Shown one piece after another: positions 24,404 to 34,414 of a DNA stretch of 47,817 bases. A program made the translations under genes and the position numbers. The notes below the pieces were generated by a model. It worked only from the letters and a program-made list of their open reading frames with translations, was not told the DNA's origin and ran no database searches. Position 1 is the first letter of the stretch. Each line of letters opens with the position of its first letter. This DNA comes from Methanogenium sp. (GTDB lineage Archaea; Halobacteriota; Methanomicrobia; Methanomicrobiales; Methanomicrobiaceae), in contig JAUVCV010000016.1 of NCBI GenBank assembly GCA_030595665.1, positions 1 through 47,817 of the forward strand. Direction: 5' to 3'.

Positions 24404-25297
24404 TCAGGGCGCAGGAACGGAAGACAGTTCACCAAAGTGCGTCCGGTAACGTGCGGCCATCCGTTCCCAGTCGGCGAGATTGGTCTGGCACCCTGCCTTC
24501 TCCACCACAAATGAAGCCGCGGTAGTGCCGATCTCAACTGCCGTCACCGGGTCATATCCCCGTTTTTCAGCCGTTAAAAACCCTGCACGGAAGGCATCCC
24601 CTGCACCCGTCGGGTCAGCGAGCGTCACCGGCACCGCCGGCACATGCACCTCTTCTTCGTCCTGGTAGAGGAGGCTGCCATCACCCGACATGGTAATCAC
24701 CACACGCGGCACCATTGCAATCAGTGCTTCCCGGGAGAAACCACCAATTGCACAGATACCCTCGGCCTCGTGACGGTTTACAAAGAGCAGGTCTGTTCGC
24801 TTCAGGATTTCAGCAATCTGGTCACGGGAAAAACGTACCAGATCCTGCCCCGGATCAAACGAAACCCAGGATGCTTTCTCTGCCACACGAACACAGAAAT
24901 CAGGCTCACCCGGCGCAAGATGCACACGGTCCAATACCGGCGCTTCGGCATCATTGAGTGCCTCTGATGCCCCCCACTCAAAGTAGGTGACCTGATCATC
25001 GGTCCCGTCATTGAAGAGATAACAGGTCGAAGAGTGCATCTCCGGTTTCACGATAAAACGGCGCAAAACTCCAAGGTTTGCCAACCAGTGATCATACTCG
25101 CTCCCGGCAAAATCGCCTCCGACCGCTGTTACCAGTTCTGCAACACCGCCTAATGTGGCAATACCTGCTGCAATATTTGCTGCACCTCCCCCATAGAAGA
25201 CCTCGTGTGCAGTAATAAATGTGGAATGGTTCTTTGCAATCAGTTCAGGAACGGTAAAGAGATGATCAGTGGTGGTGTGACCCACAACCGAGATCAT
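24404..25297 (-). CDS. PfkB-family sugar or nucleoside kinase
   Basis: A 297-residue ribokinase-fold kinase. GGGAAN (36-41) binds the sugar, and DPTGAGDAF (228-236) carries the catalytic Asp234 and the anion hole. It lacks clear determinants for one substrate; archaeal relatives include broad nucleoside kinases (MJ0406 type). The ATG overlaps the stop of the UPF0212 gene by ATGA, so the two are translationally coupled. Confidence 0.88.
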   Translation of the reverse strand: MISVVGHTTTDHLFTVPELIAKNHSTFITAHEVFYGGGAANIAAGIATLGGVAELVTAVGGDFAGSEYDHWLANLGVLRRFIVKPEMHSSTCYLFNDGTDDQVTYFEWGASEALNDAEAPVLDRVHLAPGEPDFCVRVAEKASWVSFDPGQDLVRFSRDQIAEILKRTDLLFVNRHEAEGICAIGGFSREALIAMVPRVVITMSGDGSLLYQDEEEVHVPAVPVTLADPTGAGDAFRAGFLTAEKRGYDPVTAVEIGTTAASFVVEKAGCQTNLADWERMAARYRTHFGELSSVPAP

Positions 25298-25635
25298 GCT
25301 ATCAGTTCAACCTCAAGAACCTTCAGCGGAATATCGCGCAGTGCGCCTCCGACAATAGATTTTGCAATACGTTCGGCGTGTTCTTCAGACTCTGCCTTGA
25401 AGACCTTCATCTCAAGCGTCAGCCCCACAAGTGCAATGTTTGCCACGATGAGAGCATTATTCAATCCCTCTTCACAGAACGGGCATATCGCCTGTCCAAT
25501 CTCAATCTCAACAAATTTGGCTTTCGGATTCAGCCTTTTTCCAGCCTCAGATATTGCAATGCCAATGGCATCGTCAAGGGTTTCCACATCGCGGACAACC
25601 CATCCGGACTCCAGTATAACGTGATAATCACTCAT
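25294..25635 (-). CDS. UPF0212 (DUF555) family protein
   Basis: A 113-residue conserved archaeal protein, full family length, with the invariant [16 protein letters not shown] segment (Cys51 and Cys54) and the start [20 protein letters not shown]. The CPxC pair suggests metal or redox chemistry, but no function is known. AGAGGTAA precedes the start. First gene of a coupled pair with the PfkB kinase. Confidence 0.88.
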   Translation of the reverse strand: MSDYHVILESGWVVRDVETLDDAIGIAISEAGKRLNPKAKFVEIEIGQAICPFCEEGLNNALIVANIALVGLTLEMKVFKAESEEHAERIAKSIVGGALRDIPLKVLEVELIA

Positions 25636-25650
25636 TTTTTCTTTTACCTC

Positions 25651-26178
25651 TTACCAGATATTTTCGTGTACATGCTCACCGATGGGCATCCTGCCGGCGG
25701 CTGACGGGGGCAGATGACCTTTTCCTGCCGCAAGAAGAACCAGCGGACGTACATGCTCCGGAAGTCCCAGGGCTTCACGAACCGCTTCCTCATCAAAGGC
25801 GCCTGTCCAGCAGGTGTGGAGATTTGCCGCATGTGCCCCGAGCATCATATATGTCGCAGCGATGGTTGCGTCCTGCACCGCATAGAGAATGCCTCTTTCC
25901 CCATACTGTGACATCGAACGGATATAATTTGCACAGACCACAAAGACACAGGGTGCCTGAAGCAGGTGCTGCTGCTGATACGCCGCGTCAGAGAGACCTT
26001 CCCTGACACTTTCGTCTGTTACAATAATAACATCCCACGCCTCACGGTTGCCCGCAGAAGGGGCCCGTTCCGCCGCAAGGGTAACTGCGGCTATCTCTTC
26101 AGACGTAAGCTCTTCGTCCGAATACTCACGGACAGATGAACGTGTCCGCAGAAATCCGAAAAAATCAGATGAATTCAT
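25651..26178 (-). CDS. Nitroreductase-family flavoprotein
   Basis: A 175-residue FMN-dependent oxidoreductase. The phosphate-binding start RTRSSVREYSDEELTSEEI, the ERAPSAGNREAWDVIIV segment and AVQDATIAATYMMLGAHA are classic for the family. It probably uses NAD(P)H or F420-derived electrons; the substrate is unknown. The start overlaps the end of the gene upstream by 14 nt. Confidence 0.88.
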   Translation of the reverse strand: MNSSDFFGFLRTRSSVREYSDEELTSEEIAAVTLAAERAPSAGNREAWDVIIVTDESVREGLSDAAYQQQHLLQAPCVFVVCANYIRSMSQYGERGILYAVQDATIAATYMMLGAHAANLHTCWTGAFDEEAVREALGLPEHVRPLVLLAAGKGHLPPSAAGRMPIGEHVHENIW

Positions 26179-26521
26179 TTTTAGAAAGGAACTCCCATGC
26201 TTCCTGTGCGGGAGTCGTGGTAAAGCTTACTGCATCACCAAGTTTCCGGGATGCTTCAGCGAACTCGTCTGCCTCAATGCGGGAGATTGCCTCACCCACA
26301 CGATCTGCTGCCTTCTGGAAATTTATGTTCTTCGTCACATTGAATCCAAGCATGAGATTCGACCGGAAGAGTTCCAGAAAATTCGTCGTTACGTGTTTTG
26401 CAGCGACTTTCTCTGCACCTTTATAATCATATAATGTTGCAACAATTTGTGATGCGGCTATAAGTTCAGACTTTGACCGCTCAGAAAACTGATACTCTGC
26501 AACTGCTTCTTTTGCATTCAT
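26165..26521 (-). CDS. Conserved hypothetical all-helical protein
   Basis: A 118-residue, Ala/Glu/Lys-rich protein starting MNAKEAVAEYQFSERSKSEL, predicted to be all helix, without Cys or membrane segments. The ATG at 26521 follows GGTAGGT about 7 nt upstream. It overlaps the nitroreductase start, so both probably share a transcript. I do not recognise a family. Confidence 0.65.
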   Translation of the reverse strand: MNAKEAVAEYQFSERSKSELIAASQIVATLYDYKGAEKVAAKHVTTNFLELFRSNLMLGFNVTKNINFQKAADRVGEAISRIEADEFAEASRKLGDAVSFTTTPAQEAWEFLSKNEFI

Positions 26522-26590
26522 CACAAAACCTACCGATAATCTCATATAAAAATGGGAGGGATAATTTTCGTACCCCACTATCTATATTAT

Positions 26591-26881
26591 CTATTTGGAG
26601 CCTTTAATGGATGCCGGGGAACGGCGAATTCTCCTGCGGAAGCGAGGATCATTCTCAGGTCCTCTGCCACGGCCGCGTGCATTGCGTCCACCACGTCCAC
26701 CGCGTCCACCCCTGCGGCCATCATCCTGTGTTGCCTTCAGGGCTTTCTTAAGTTGGTTCCCGGTTTTAAACCGCTGGTTTGGACCGGGTTTCTTATAATT
26801 AGTCTCCTTTCCCGGGACAAGTCTGACCTGACCCGTTACGCTTTTAATTTGCGTCCACTTTGTGGTACCTGTTTTTCCCAT
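26591..26881 (-). CDS. Small basic protein with RGG-rich region
   Basis: A 96-residue highly basic protein. The N-terminal part (MGKTGTTKWTQIK, then GQVRLVPGKE and KKPGPNQRFKTGNQLKK) is followed by a Gly/Arg-rich stretch (GGRGGRGGRNARGRGRG) like eukaryotic RGG boxes and a basic tail. It probably binds nucleic acid. It resembles a family restricted to Methanomicrobia (I believe DUF5350, unverified). AAGGAG precedes the ATG at 26881. Confidence 0.75.
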   Translation of the reverse strand: MGKTGTTKWTQIKSVTGQVRLVPGKETNYKKPGPNQRFKTGNQLKKALKATQDDGRRGGRGGRGGRNARGRGRGPENDPRFRRRIRRSPASIKGSK

Positions 26882-26928
26882 AGAACAACTCCTTACTAAT
26901 TAACACAGGGATACGGATAAATGTAACC

Positions 26929-26949
26929 GAGGGGGGCGACCCCCCCCTC
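26929..26949 (-). terminator. G/C hairpin at the end of gatE
   Basis: A strong hairpin of eight G:C-rich pairs (GAGGGGGG, CGA, then C8TC) lies between gatE and the downstream RGG gene. It overlaps the gatE stop codon (26948-26950). No T-run follows, so it may act as a processing or stabilising element rather than a terminator. Confidence 0.4.
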
Positions 26950-28783
26950 AGACAACTTTCCCCACTTCCTCTTTCAGCAGTTCGGATATAACTTTGCCGT
27001 CTGCCCGTCCACGAAGTTCTTTCATCACAACTCCCATCAGGGGCCCTACTGCACGCATGCCCTGTTCACGGACAAATTCCTCACGCTCTGCAATAGCAGC
27101 GCAGATGATTGCACGCACCTCTTCCCTGCTGACAGACGGTGCGACTGCACTGATGGCCACCCCAAGATCCACCCCTTTGGAGAGGGCACGGATAACCGGC
27201 GGGATGGCCTCCTTTGCAACCGTACCTGTCTCCACGCGCACGAGGAGGTCAATGAGTGCCTCACCCGGCACTGCTGCAATATCAGCACCATCACGGGAGA
27301 GTTCCTTCAGCGTTCCCAAAAGGGTGTGCGCCGCAAGTGCGGACTTCACGCCCCGGCCGACAGCCTCCTCAAAGAGTCCGCACCGCCGGGAGTAGACCAT
27401 CTGGCGGGCAAGCGATGCATCCAGCCCCGTCTCCTGCACATACCGGCCGGCCTTGTCAGTAAGGAGTTCCGGCAGAACGAGGGCGTCATAATACGCATTG
27501 GTCACGGTAACCGGCAGGACATCAGTCTCCGGATACATACGGGCCGCACCGGGCAGTGGGCGCATATACGCCGAGCTGCCCTCTTCCAGCATCTTGCGCG
27601 TCTCTTCCGGCACACCAAGGAAAGCCATCTCCGCACGCCGGCGGATCTGCCCGATGGCACAGATGACCTTCTTCTTTGTGTCAGCGACAAGCACCACACA
27701 ATCGTTTGGCCCGGCACCGACAGCCTCTCTGAGTGCCGCAACTTCATCTTCGGTGACGCCGTAGGCAGGGAGTTCATCGGTGTGGAAGAGTCCACCCACG
27801 CCGCATTTCCTGGCGTAGTCGGACATCTCGCTCCCGAGACGTCTGCCGGGCTGAATTTCACAACCGACCAGACCGTCGAATCCACGGAGACACACCGCGT
27901 GAATGGCTTTGGCCCGTTTCAGGATAGATGAACCAGTCTCTTTAAAGAGTGCTGTAACATCATGAGAACCCTCATCCACCGAAGCATTGCGTGCCAGCAG
28001 TTTGTCCTTAATGGCAACGAGATTTACCTGTCGCTGCACCTCACGCCTGACCACTTCATCTATCAGGCGAAGTTCCTGCACGCCCTTTATTTCGACACGG
28101 GCACCCTCGGCAATAGAGACATTGACATCCTGCCGGATGGTCCCGATACCGCGTTTCACCTGCATCGTTGAGCGCAGCAGCATCCCGATATAGGCTGCAA
28201 CAGACTTCACCGCTTCCGGCGTGTGCATGTCCGGTGCGGTGGTAATTTCGGCCAGAGGGATACCGAGACGGTCGAGGGAGAAAAGTTGGTCTTTGATACG
28301 CTGGGCGGCCTCCTCTTCGAGACAAATGGACTCAATCCGCTCCCCCGTGGGGAGAGTCCCGTTGAGTGCCACAAGACCGGTGCGCTGAAACCCGCTCGTA
28401 TTGGAACCGTCGATGACCAGTTTGCGCATCACATGCACCTGTTCAACAGGCGTCATACCCATCATCTTTGCAATGGTCAAAGACAGCTCCAGCGCCTCGG
28501 GATTCAGGGGTGCCGGGGGCTCTTCGTCATTTTCCACCAGACAGGTGGTGTCATACGCGTAGTAGGAGAACGGGCGCATGACCATCATCTCTTCACGTGC
28601 TGCCCGGTCAATTTCACCCATCTCAGAGACCGTTGCCCGAAGATACCGGAAGAACTCACCGTTGTGTTCCTCCACATCCCGAAGGACGGTCGGACAGTGG
28701 CAGAAGAGTTTCTCTGCCGTGTCAAGCTGCTGGTGAATTTCAATACCTGCCTTCAGGCCCAGTGCCGCATAATCAAAATCCAT
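26948..28783 (-). CDS. gatE: Glutamyl-tRNA(Gln) amidotransferase subunit E
   Basis: A 611-residue subunit of the archaeal GatDE enzyme, which converts Glu-tRNA(Gln) to Gln-tRNA(Gln). Seen are the GatB-like core (YAALGLKAGIEIHQQLDT; FCHCPT; IDGSNTSGFQRTG; IRQDVNVSI; IKGVQELRLIDEV), an inserted AspRS-like domain unique to GatE, and the C-terminal YqeY-like tail. The ATG at 28783 is 9 nt after GGGAGGTG and overlaps the gatD stop by 11 nt. It is co-transcribed with gatD and argH. Confidence 0.97.
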   Translation of the reverse strand: MDFDYAALGLKAGIEIHQQLDTAEKLFCHCPTVLRDVEEHNGEFFRYLRATVSEMGEIDRAAREEMMVMRPFSYYAYDTTCLVENDEEPPAPLNPEALELSLTIAKMMGMTPVEQVHVMRKLVIDGSNTSGFQRTGLVALNGTLPTGERIESICLEEEAAQRIKDQLFSLDRLGIPLAEITTAPDMHTPEAVKSVAAYIGMLLRSTMQVKRGIGTIRQDVNVSIAEGARVEIKGVQELRLIDEVVRREVQRQVNLVAIKDKLLARNASVDEGSHDVTALFKETGSSILKRAKAIHAVCLRGFDGLVGCEIQPGRRLGSEMSDYARKCGVGGLFHTDELPAYGVTEDEVAALREAVGAGPNDCVVLVADTKKKVICAIGQIRRRAEMAFLGVPEETRKMLEEGSSAYMRPLPGAARMYPETDVLPVTVTNAYYDALVLPELLTDKAGRYVQETGLDASLARQMVYSRRCGLFEEAVGRGVKSALAAHTLLGTLKELSRDGADIAAVPGEALIDLLVRVETGTVAKEAIPPVIRALSKGVDLGVAISAVAPSVSREEVRAIICAAIAEREEFVREQGMRAVGPLMGVVMKELRGRADGKVISELLKEEVGKVV

Positions 28784-30005
28784 TATCAGAACACCTCCCA
28801 AACTCACCACGCAGTGGCGTTGCCATCAGGCGGGCCGCTTCTTCAGTATCATTTGTCTGCCCAAGGACCCACATCAGTTTGACATAGGCCACCTCAGGCA
28901 GCATATTCTCACCTTCTAACACACCTGCGGCTAAAAGGTCACGACCGGTATCATAGACCCGGTCACAGACACGGCCGTTAAGACACTGGGAAGTCATCAC
29001 CACAACGGTTCCTGCATCGGTGAGTGAACGAAGTGCCTCAATCACCAGAGCAGAGGTATGCCCCAGACCGGTGCCGGAGACCACAAGACCGCGGTATCCC
29101 TCAAACGCATGAATCACGTCAGGGTTCATACCGGGATAGAAGGTGACAAGCCCGACCTTCTCCTCAAGACGGGCGGAAAGCACCGGCTCGGTGTCCGGCC
29201 GCCTGCGCACCGCATCCTTTGAAAGCGTCACATCAAGAGAGGGGTATGCCACCGACCCCACCGGCGCCATCCCGATACTCCGGAAGGCATCACGCCGTGA
29301 GGTGTGCATCTTACGCACTCTTGTTGCACGGTGAATAGCACAGGTGTCGTCATTGGTGGACGAATGCATCACCACTGCCACCTCACCAAGGTCTGAAGTC
29401 GCTGCAGCAGCACTCGCAAGGCCGTTCATCACATTGTCACTTGACGGCCGGTCAGCGGAACGCTGAGACCCGACAAAGACCACGGGCACCGGTGTGTCCA
29501 GCATAAAGGAGATAACGGCAGCCGAGTAGGCCAGTGTATCGGTGCCGTGTGTCACCATGACACCCTCGGCACCGTTTTTTATTTCATCACAGATACTTGT
29601 CGCAAGCGTCTGCCAGATAGCAGGCGTCATATTCTCTGAGAGAATGGTTGCCAGCACGTCTGAACGGAACTGTGCAATATCCGCAAGACCGGGAATGGCC
29701 CGCATGATATCATCTGCCGTAAACTGACTCGTCACCGCACCCGTCCGGTAATCCACCCGGCTTGCAATTGTCCCGCCGGTGGAGATGATGGAGAGCTGAG
29801 GGAGAGAGGTGTCCTGTTTGACGACCATACCCACTCCTTTCACTGCCTCTGCCGGGGCGACCACAGTCAGACATGCCGGGTCAACACCGATATTGTATCC
29901 ATTGTTCAGTTTAATGACCGCCATTCCGTCGCGGTCGGTAATGTATGTAGCGTCAAAGTCAGTACCCGCATATCTGCAGGTCACCTGCGTTCCTGATTCC
30001 ATCAT
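28773..30005 (-). CDS. gatD: Glutamyl-tRNA(Gln) amidotransferase subunit D
   Basis: A 410-residue L-asparaginase-like subunit that releases ammonia from glutamine for GatE. It has an N-terminal beta-barrel (1-65), then ISTGGTIASRVDY (about 74-86) with the catalytic Thr, and VTHGTDTLAYSAA with the Thr-Asp pair. The start overlaps the argH stop (ATGA) and the end overlaps gatE, giving tight coupling of the two subunits. Confidence 0.97.
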   Translation of the reverse strand: MMESGTQVTCRYAGTDFDATYITDRDGMAVIKLNNGYNIGVDPACLTVVAPAEAVKGVGMVVKQDTSLPQLSIISTGGTIASRVDYRTGAVTSQFTADDIMRAIPGLADIAQFRSDVLATILSENMTPAIWQTLATSICDEIKNGAEGVMVTHGTDTLAYSAAVISFMLDTPVPVVFVGSQRSADRPSSDNVMNGLASAAAATSDLGEVAVVMHSSTNDDTCAIHRATRVRKMHTSRRDAFRSIGMAPVGSVAYPSLDVTLSKDAVRRRPDTEPVLSARLEEKVGLVTFYPGMNPDVIHAFEGYRGLVVSGTGLGHTSALVIEALRSLTDAGTVVVMTSQCLNGRVCDRVYDTGRDLLAAGVLEGENMLPEVAYVKLMWVLGQTNDTEEAARLMATPLRGEFGRCSDNGF

Positions 30006-31486
30006 AATTCGTCAACCAGTTTCCGTGCATCGCGGATCATTGTATCTTCTGCATCCTGCAGACGTCCCTCTTCTGACCGGATCCATATACGGTCCTCTTC
30101 GAGTGTCACGTTCTGTATCGCGATCGCCTCTGTCACTGCCTGTGGTGCCGGGCCGCCGGGGGCACTGCGCATACGCACACTTACATCCACATCCAGTGCC
30201 TCTAAGATTCGCTCCTCAGTCAGTCCCCGTTCAACAAGAGAGATGCCGGAAAGTTCCTGTGCCGCTGCTTCAAGGACCGGAAGGGTGATTGTTTCACTGC
30301 GTATCGCACGCCCGATAATATTGTGGGCCGCCCGGAACGGGAGACCAAACTCCCGCACTAAGACATCCGCGAGTTCAGTCGCGGTGGAAAAACCCCGCCC
30401 CGCCTCTTCACGCATCCGGTCCGGGTGGAAGGTGGCGGTCGCAATGATACCGGTTGCAATGCCGACACAGGCGCCGGACTCGGAGACTGCCCGCCAGAGG
30501 GAGGGGGTCACGTCCTGCAGGTCACGGTTATAACTCATCGGCAGTCCCTTTACGGTGGTAAATGCCGCAGTAAAGCTGCCTGCGACGACACCGCTCTTGC
30601 CCCGTATGATCTCTGCGGTGTCAGGATTTTTCTTCTGCGGCATAATCGAGGAGGTCGAGCAGTAGGCATCGTCCAGTGTCACAAACCGGACAAACGCAGA
30701 GCTCCAGAGCACAATCTCTTCTGCCATACGGGAGAGCGTGGACATGAGAATCGTGCATGCAGCAGTAACCTCTATCACAAAATCACGTGCAGAGACTGCA
30801 TCCATCGTATTAAGCACCAGCTCCGGGAACCCCAGTAATCCGGCTGTCATATCCCGGTCAATCGGGTAGCCGGTGGAGGCAAACGCCGCTGCACCGAGAG
30901 GGCACCGGTTCACCCGACCATAGGCATCCCACAGACGCTCAAAATCACGGGAGAGTGCCTGTTCATAGGCTGCGAGATAATGCCCGAGTGTGGTGGGCTG
31001 GGCATGCTGGAGATGAGTAAATCCCGGCATCACCGTCCCGGTGTGCCTGCCTGCCTGCTCTAAGAGCGCCGCACGCAGGGAGGAAAGCCCTTCCATATGT
31101 ACGAGCAGTTCCTGACGCAGACGAATACGGATACAGGTCGCCACCTCATCATTGCGTGACCGCCCCATGTGAAGCCGTCCGCCCTTATCCATGCCTGAGG
31201 CAGCGATAAGGCATGCCTCAATACCAGCGTGCACATCCTCGTACTCGTCGTCAAAGACCGTCTCCGGCACACCGTTTTCATACATTCCAAGCAGTGCGGC
31301 CATGACCGCTGATGACGCATCCCGTTCGATGATATTCTGCGTATCCAGCATCAGGAGATGGGCAATATCCACCCTGACATCTGCATCAGCAATCCACCGA
31401 TCTGCATCCATTGACGAGAGGAAGGCAGCCACTTCAGCGGGCCGTCCGCCCGTAAGCCGCCCCCTCCTCACCGGATCGCTCGACAT
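30002..31486 (-). CDS. argH: Argininosuccinate lyase
   Basis: A 494-residue enzyme of the fumarase/aspartase superfamily that splits argininosuccinate into arginine and fumarate. Signature SSIMPQKKNPD with the catalytic Ser loop is present, as are GRSRNDEVATCIRIRLRQEL and GFTHLQHAQPTTLGHYLAAY (catalytic His). AGGAG lies 11 nt before the ATG. First gene of argH-gatD-gatE; the fumarate made could feed the fumarase encoded near 35 kb. Confidence 0.97.
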   Translation of the reverse strand: MSSDPVRRGRLTGGRPAEVAAFLSSMDADRWIADADVRVDIAHLLMLDTQNIIERDASSAVMAALLGMYENGVPETVFDDEYEDVHAGIEACLIAASGMDKGGRLHMGRSRNDEVATCIRIRLRQELLVHMEGLSSLRAALLEQAGRHTGTVMPGFTHLQHAQPTTLGHYLAAYEQALSRDFERLWDAYGRVNRCPLGAAAFASTGYPIDRDMTAGLLGFPELVLNTMDAVSARDFVIEVTAACTILMSTLSRMAEEIVLWSSAFVRFVTLDDAYCSTSSIMPQKKNPDTAEIIRGKSGVVAGSFTAAFTTVKGLPMSYNRDLQDVTPSLWRAVSESGACVGIATGIIATATFHPDRMREEAGRGFSTATELADVLVREFGLPFRAAHNIIGRAIRSETITLPVLEAAAQELSGISLVERGLTEERILEALDVDVSVRMRSAPGGPAPQAVTEAIAIQNVTLEEDRIWIRSEEGRLQDAEDTMIRDARKLVDEL

Positions 31487-31702
31487 TTTTCAGTATACTC
31501 CTGCCTAACGTATATGAAAGGAAAAATGTTAAAGCAATGCATTTTCAGGAAATATACCCTATACCACCAGCCAGGAGCCAACATTATGTCCAACTTAAAC
31601 TGTAATTTACCCCATGTGGACAAAGTTATGCCAAAAACGGAAGGTATTTAATAATACCCGGAAAAACAACATATAATTAATCATACATCAGGAGAACATG
31701 AC
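31487..31702. promoter_or_regulatory. Divergent promoter region between argH and the ABC importer
   Basis: On the plus strand a perfect dyad GGTATT-TAAT-AATACC at 31643-31658 includes a TATA-like core; AGGAG at 31690-31694 precedes the ATG at 31703. The dyad could be an operator overlapping the promoter of the importer. Confidence 0.45.
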
Positions 31703-32701
31703 ATGAAATCAAAAGGACTCTTTATACTGGCCATCTGTGCCATTGCAGCAGTACTGCTTGTGGCGGGCTGCACTGACACCGGCACAGCAGAAACTGAGAA
31801 AGACACCCTCTCCTTCGGCTACCAACCGTCAACTCATCAGGTGGCATACATGCTTGCAAAGGATAAGGGATGGTGGGCAGAGGACCTCGCACCATTTGGC
31901 ATCACCGGCATTGAAGATCACAAATTCCCCACCGGCGCACCTGAGATGCAGTCCATGCTCGCAGGCGACATCGATGTTGCATATGTTGGTGCAGCTCCTG
32001 TGATCTCAGCGCTTGCAGCCGGCCTTGACGCAAAAATAGTCGCTACTGTGCAGGTCCAGGGATCAGACCTTGTCATCCGGCCTGAAATCACCTACACCAG
32101 TCCCGAAGACCTGAAAGGACTCACCATCGCCACCTTCCCGCCGGGCACCATCCAGGACACCCTTCTGCGTGACTGGCTCCAGTCAAACGGCATCAACCCA
32201 GACACTGACGTCGACATCCGCGCCATGGGCCCGGGTGACGCAACTGTCGCTATCTCAGAAAGTGCAGTCGACGCAGTATTCCTCCCACACCCGGCACCAG
32301 CCACCATCGTTGCTGAAGGAAACGGATACGTTGCTGTGCAGTCCGGCGAGATGGAGAAAGACCACGCCTGCTGTGTCCTCGTTGTCTCAGGTGACCTCAT
32401 TCGCAACCACCCCGACATGGTTGATCAGATTATAAAGACCCACATCCGTGCAACAGACTATACCATCGCAAACCAGGAAGAGGCTGCACAAGTCTACCAC
32501 GACATGAACAAAGTCGACATGGCAGTCATCGAAGATTCGTTTGCCACCTGGGACGGACGCTGGATAACAGACCCTTCAGTCATCATCACATCCGTTGTTG
32601 ACTATACCAAGGTCCAGGCAGACCTCGGCTACATTGACCATCCGCTCACCGAAGATGAGATCTTTGACCTGTCCTTCTACCAGAAAGTAGTAGAAGCCTA
32701 A
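31703..32701 (+). CDS. ABC importer substrate-binding lipoprotein (NMT1/SsuA type)
   Basis: A 332-residue lipoprotein (lipobox VAGC, Cys23). The fold is of the nitrate/sulfonate/thiamine-precursor binding group: LSFGYQPSTHQVAYMLAKDKG, AGDIDVAYVGAAPVISALAAG and VDAVFLPHPAPATIV. The real ligand cannot be told; taurine, alkanesulfonates, nitrate and pyrimidine precursors are all bound by relatives. First of three genes with permease and ATPase. Confidence 0.88.
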   Translation: MKSKGLFILAICAIAAVLLVAGCTDTGTAETEKDTLSFGYQPSTHQVAYMLAKDKGWWAEDLAPFGITGIEDHKFPTGAPEMQSMLAGDIDVAYVGAAPVISALAAGLDAKIVATVQVQGSDLVIRPEITYTSPEDLKGLTIATFPPGTIQDTLLRDWLQSNGINPDTDVDIRAMGPGDATVAISESAVDAVFLPHPAPATIVAEGNGYVAVQSGEMEKDHACCVLVVSGDLIRNHPDMVDQIIKTHIRATDYTIANQEEAAQVYHDMNKVDMAVIEDSFATWDGRWITDPSVIITSVVDYTKVQADLGYIDHPLTEDEIFDLSFYQKVVEA

Positions 32702-32783
32702 CCTTTTTTTTCCCTGCCTGCACAATTCATGAGAACAGACCGGGAACAGTATGTCCCCGGTACGCACCGTGGAGAATTCACCA

Positions 32784-33581
32784 ATGCGTACAACAAAAAA
32801 AAACACCTACCGAAACATTCTGATACCATTCGCTTCAGTTGCGGCGGTCATCATCATATGGCAGATTGTTGCCGTCTACGTAGTCGGAAACACGTTTAAA
32901 CTGCCCAGTTTCACCGAGGTTGTCGCCGCATTCATAACAGACATGTTTGGTTCGCGGGGCACCCTTCCTGAAGACATCGCGGTGAGCCTGTATCACTTTG
33001 CGATTGGCATGGCAGCATCACTCATTGTCGGCATTCCGACCGGGATCTGCATGGGCTGGTTCCGTGATATCGACATCGCTCTGAACCCGATTGTCGAAAT
33101 AATCCGCCCCATTCCACCACTTGCATGGATCCCGTTTGCCATCATCTGGTTCGGCCTCACACATGCCGCCGCAGGATTCATCATCTTCATCGGTGCCGTC
33201 TTCCCCATCATCATCAATACCTATACCGGGTTTCGCAATGTGCCAAAGGTATTCATTGAAGCAGGGAAGGTGCTCGGGTGCACGAAGAACTCCTCCCTTA
33301 TCACGAAGATAGGATTTCCTTCTGCAATCCCCGAGATGACAGCAGGAATCCGCGTCTCCATGGGAATCGGATGGATGTGCCTCGTAGGTGCTGAGATATT
33401 CGGTGCAGGCACCGGCAAATACGGACTGGGAAAGAATCTCTGGACCTACTACAACCTCCACCAGATGGACAGTGTGGTCGTCTATATGCTGGTTCTCGGT
33501 GTCATCGGCATTATAATCGATATTCTCTTCCGGCATTATGTGAACAAACAGACTGTCCGATGGCAGAACAATATGGAGTGA
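32784..33581 (+). CDS. ABC importer permease (SsuC/TauC type)
   Basis: A 265-residue permease with about six membrane helices and the cytoplasmic EAA loop (EAGKVLGCTKNSSLITKIGF, then PSAIPEMTAGIRV) that contacts the ATPase. I chose the ATG at 32784 with GGAG 9 nt upstream, over an ATG at 32751 that lacks one. It lies between the binding lipoprotein and the ATPase. Confidence 0.9.
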   Translation: MRTTKKNTYRNILIPFASVAAVIIIWQIVAVYVVGNTFKLPSFTEVVAAFITDMFGSRGTLPEDIAVSLYHFAIGMAASLIVGIPTGICMGWFRDIDIALNPIVEIIRPIPPLAWIPFAIIWFGLTHAAAGFIIFIGAVFPIIINTYTGFRNVPKVFIEAGKVLGCTKNSSLITKIGFPSAIPEMTAGIRVSMGIGWMCLVGAEIFGAGTGKYGLGKNLWTYYNLHQMDSVVVYMLVLGVIGIIIDILFRHYVNKQTVRWQNNME

Positions 33582-33591
33582 CACATACAGA

Positions 33592-34353
33592 ATGGCAGTT
33601 GTATCAGTTCAGCATGTAACCAAGCTCTTTGTGCGTGACGAAGGAGAACCGACCGTCGCCCTCAAAGACGTGAACCTGGAGATCGAAGAGAAGCAGTTCA
33701 TCTGCATCGTCGGTGCATCCGGGTGTGGAAAGACCACCCTGCTGCGTATCATTGCAGGACTTGAAACCACCACCGAAGGTAGCATCCTCCTCAACGGATC
33801 ACCTGTTGAGGGGACCGATACCGACCGTGGCATGGTCTTTCAGGAATATTCCCTCTTCCCGTGGAAGAGTGTCATTGACAACATCGCATTCAGTCTTGAG
33901 ATGCAGGGCATCCCAAAAGCAGAACGCCGGGAGAAAGCAGAAAAATACCTGAAAATAATCCACCTTGAACAGTTCAGGGATGCTTACCCGCACGAACTCT
34001 CAGGAGGCATGCGCCAGCGTGTCGCTATTGCACGGGCTCTTGCCAACGAGCCAAAGGTTCTGTTGATGGACGAACCCTTCGGCGCACTGGATGCACAGAC
34101 CAGAAATGTGATGCAGCGCGAACTCCTGGAGATATGGGCAGAGACGCAGAAGACCATCATATTTGTGACACACAGCGTGGACGAAGCCGTGTTTCTTGCA
34201 GATAAAATCGTTATCCTGAGCCCAAGACCCGGTAAAATTGAAGAGGTCATATCTGTTGATCTGCCACGTATGCGTCACCGTACCGCACCAAAATTTGCGG
34301 AGTTACGCAAACATATCCTGGAATCAATGGAAAAGAGCGCAACCATTCGGTAA
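33592..34353 (+). CDS. ABC importer ATPase (SsuB/TauB type)
   Basis: A 253-residue ATPase. It has Walker [10 protein letters not shown] (41-49), Q-loop Gln84 in [13 protein letters not shown], signature LSGGM (136-140) and Walker [12 protein letters not shown]. The FPWKSV loop is typical of the nitrate/sulfonate/taurine group. Its stop lies 2 nt before the TATA element of the L10e gene. Confidence 0.93.
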   Translation: MAVVSVQHVTKLFVRDEGEPTVALKDVNLEIEEKQFICIVGASGCGKTTLLRIIAGLETTTEGSILLNGSPVEGTDTDRGMVFQEYSLFPWKSVIDNIAFSLEMQGIPKAERREKAEKYLKIIHLEQFRDAYPHELSGGMRQRVAIARALANEPKVLLMDEPFGALDAQTRNVMQRELLEIWAETQKTIIFVTHSVDEAVFLADKIVILSPRPGKIEEVISVDLPRMRHRTAPKFAELRKHILESMEKSATIR

Positions 34354-34354
34354 G

Positions 34355-34364
34355 TTATATAAGG
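34355..34364 (+). promoter_or_regulatory. TATA box of the L10e gene
   Basis: TTATATAAGG directly follows the ATPase stop codon. It predicts a transcription start near 34385 and a leader of about 30 nt with GAGGAG. Confidence 0.5.
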
Positions 34365-34414
34365 ATATATTTCCATTTTTTATAGCGCATTTATTCATAG
34401 AGGAGATATTAGCA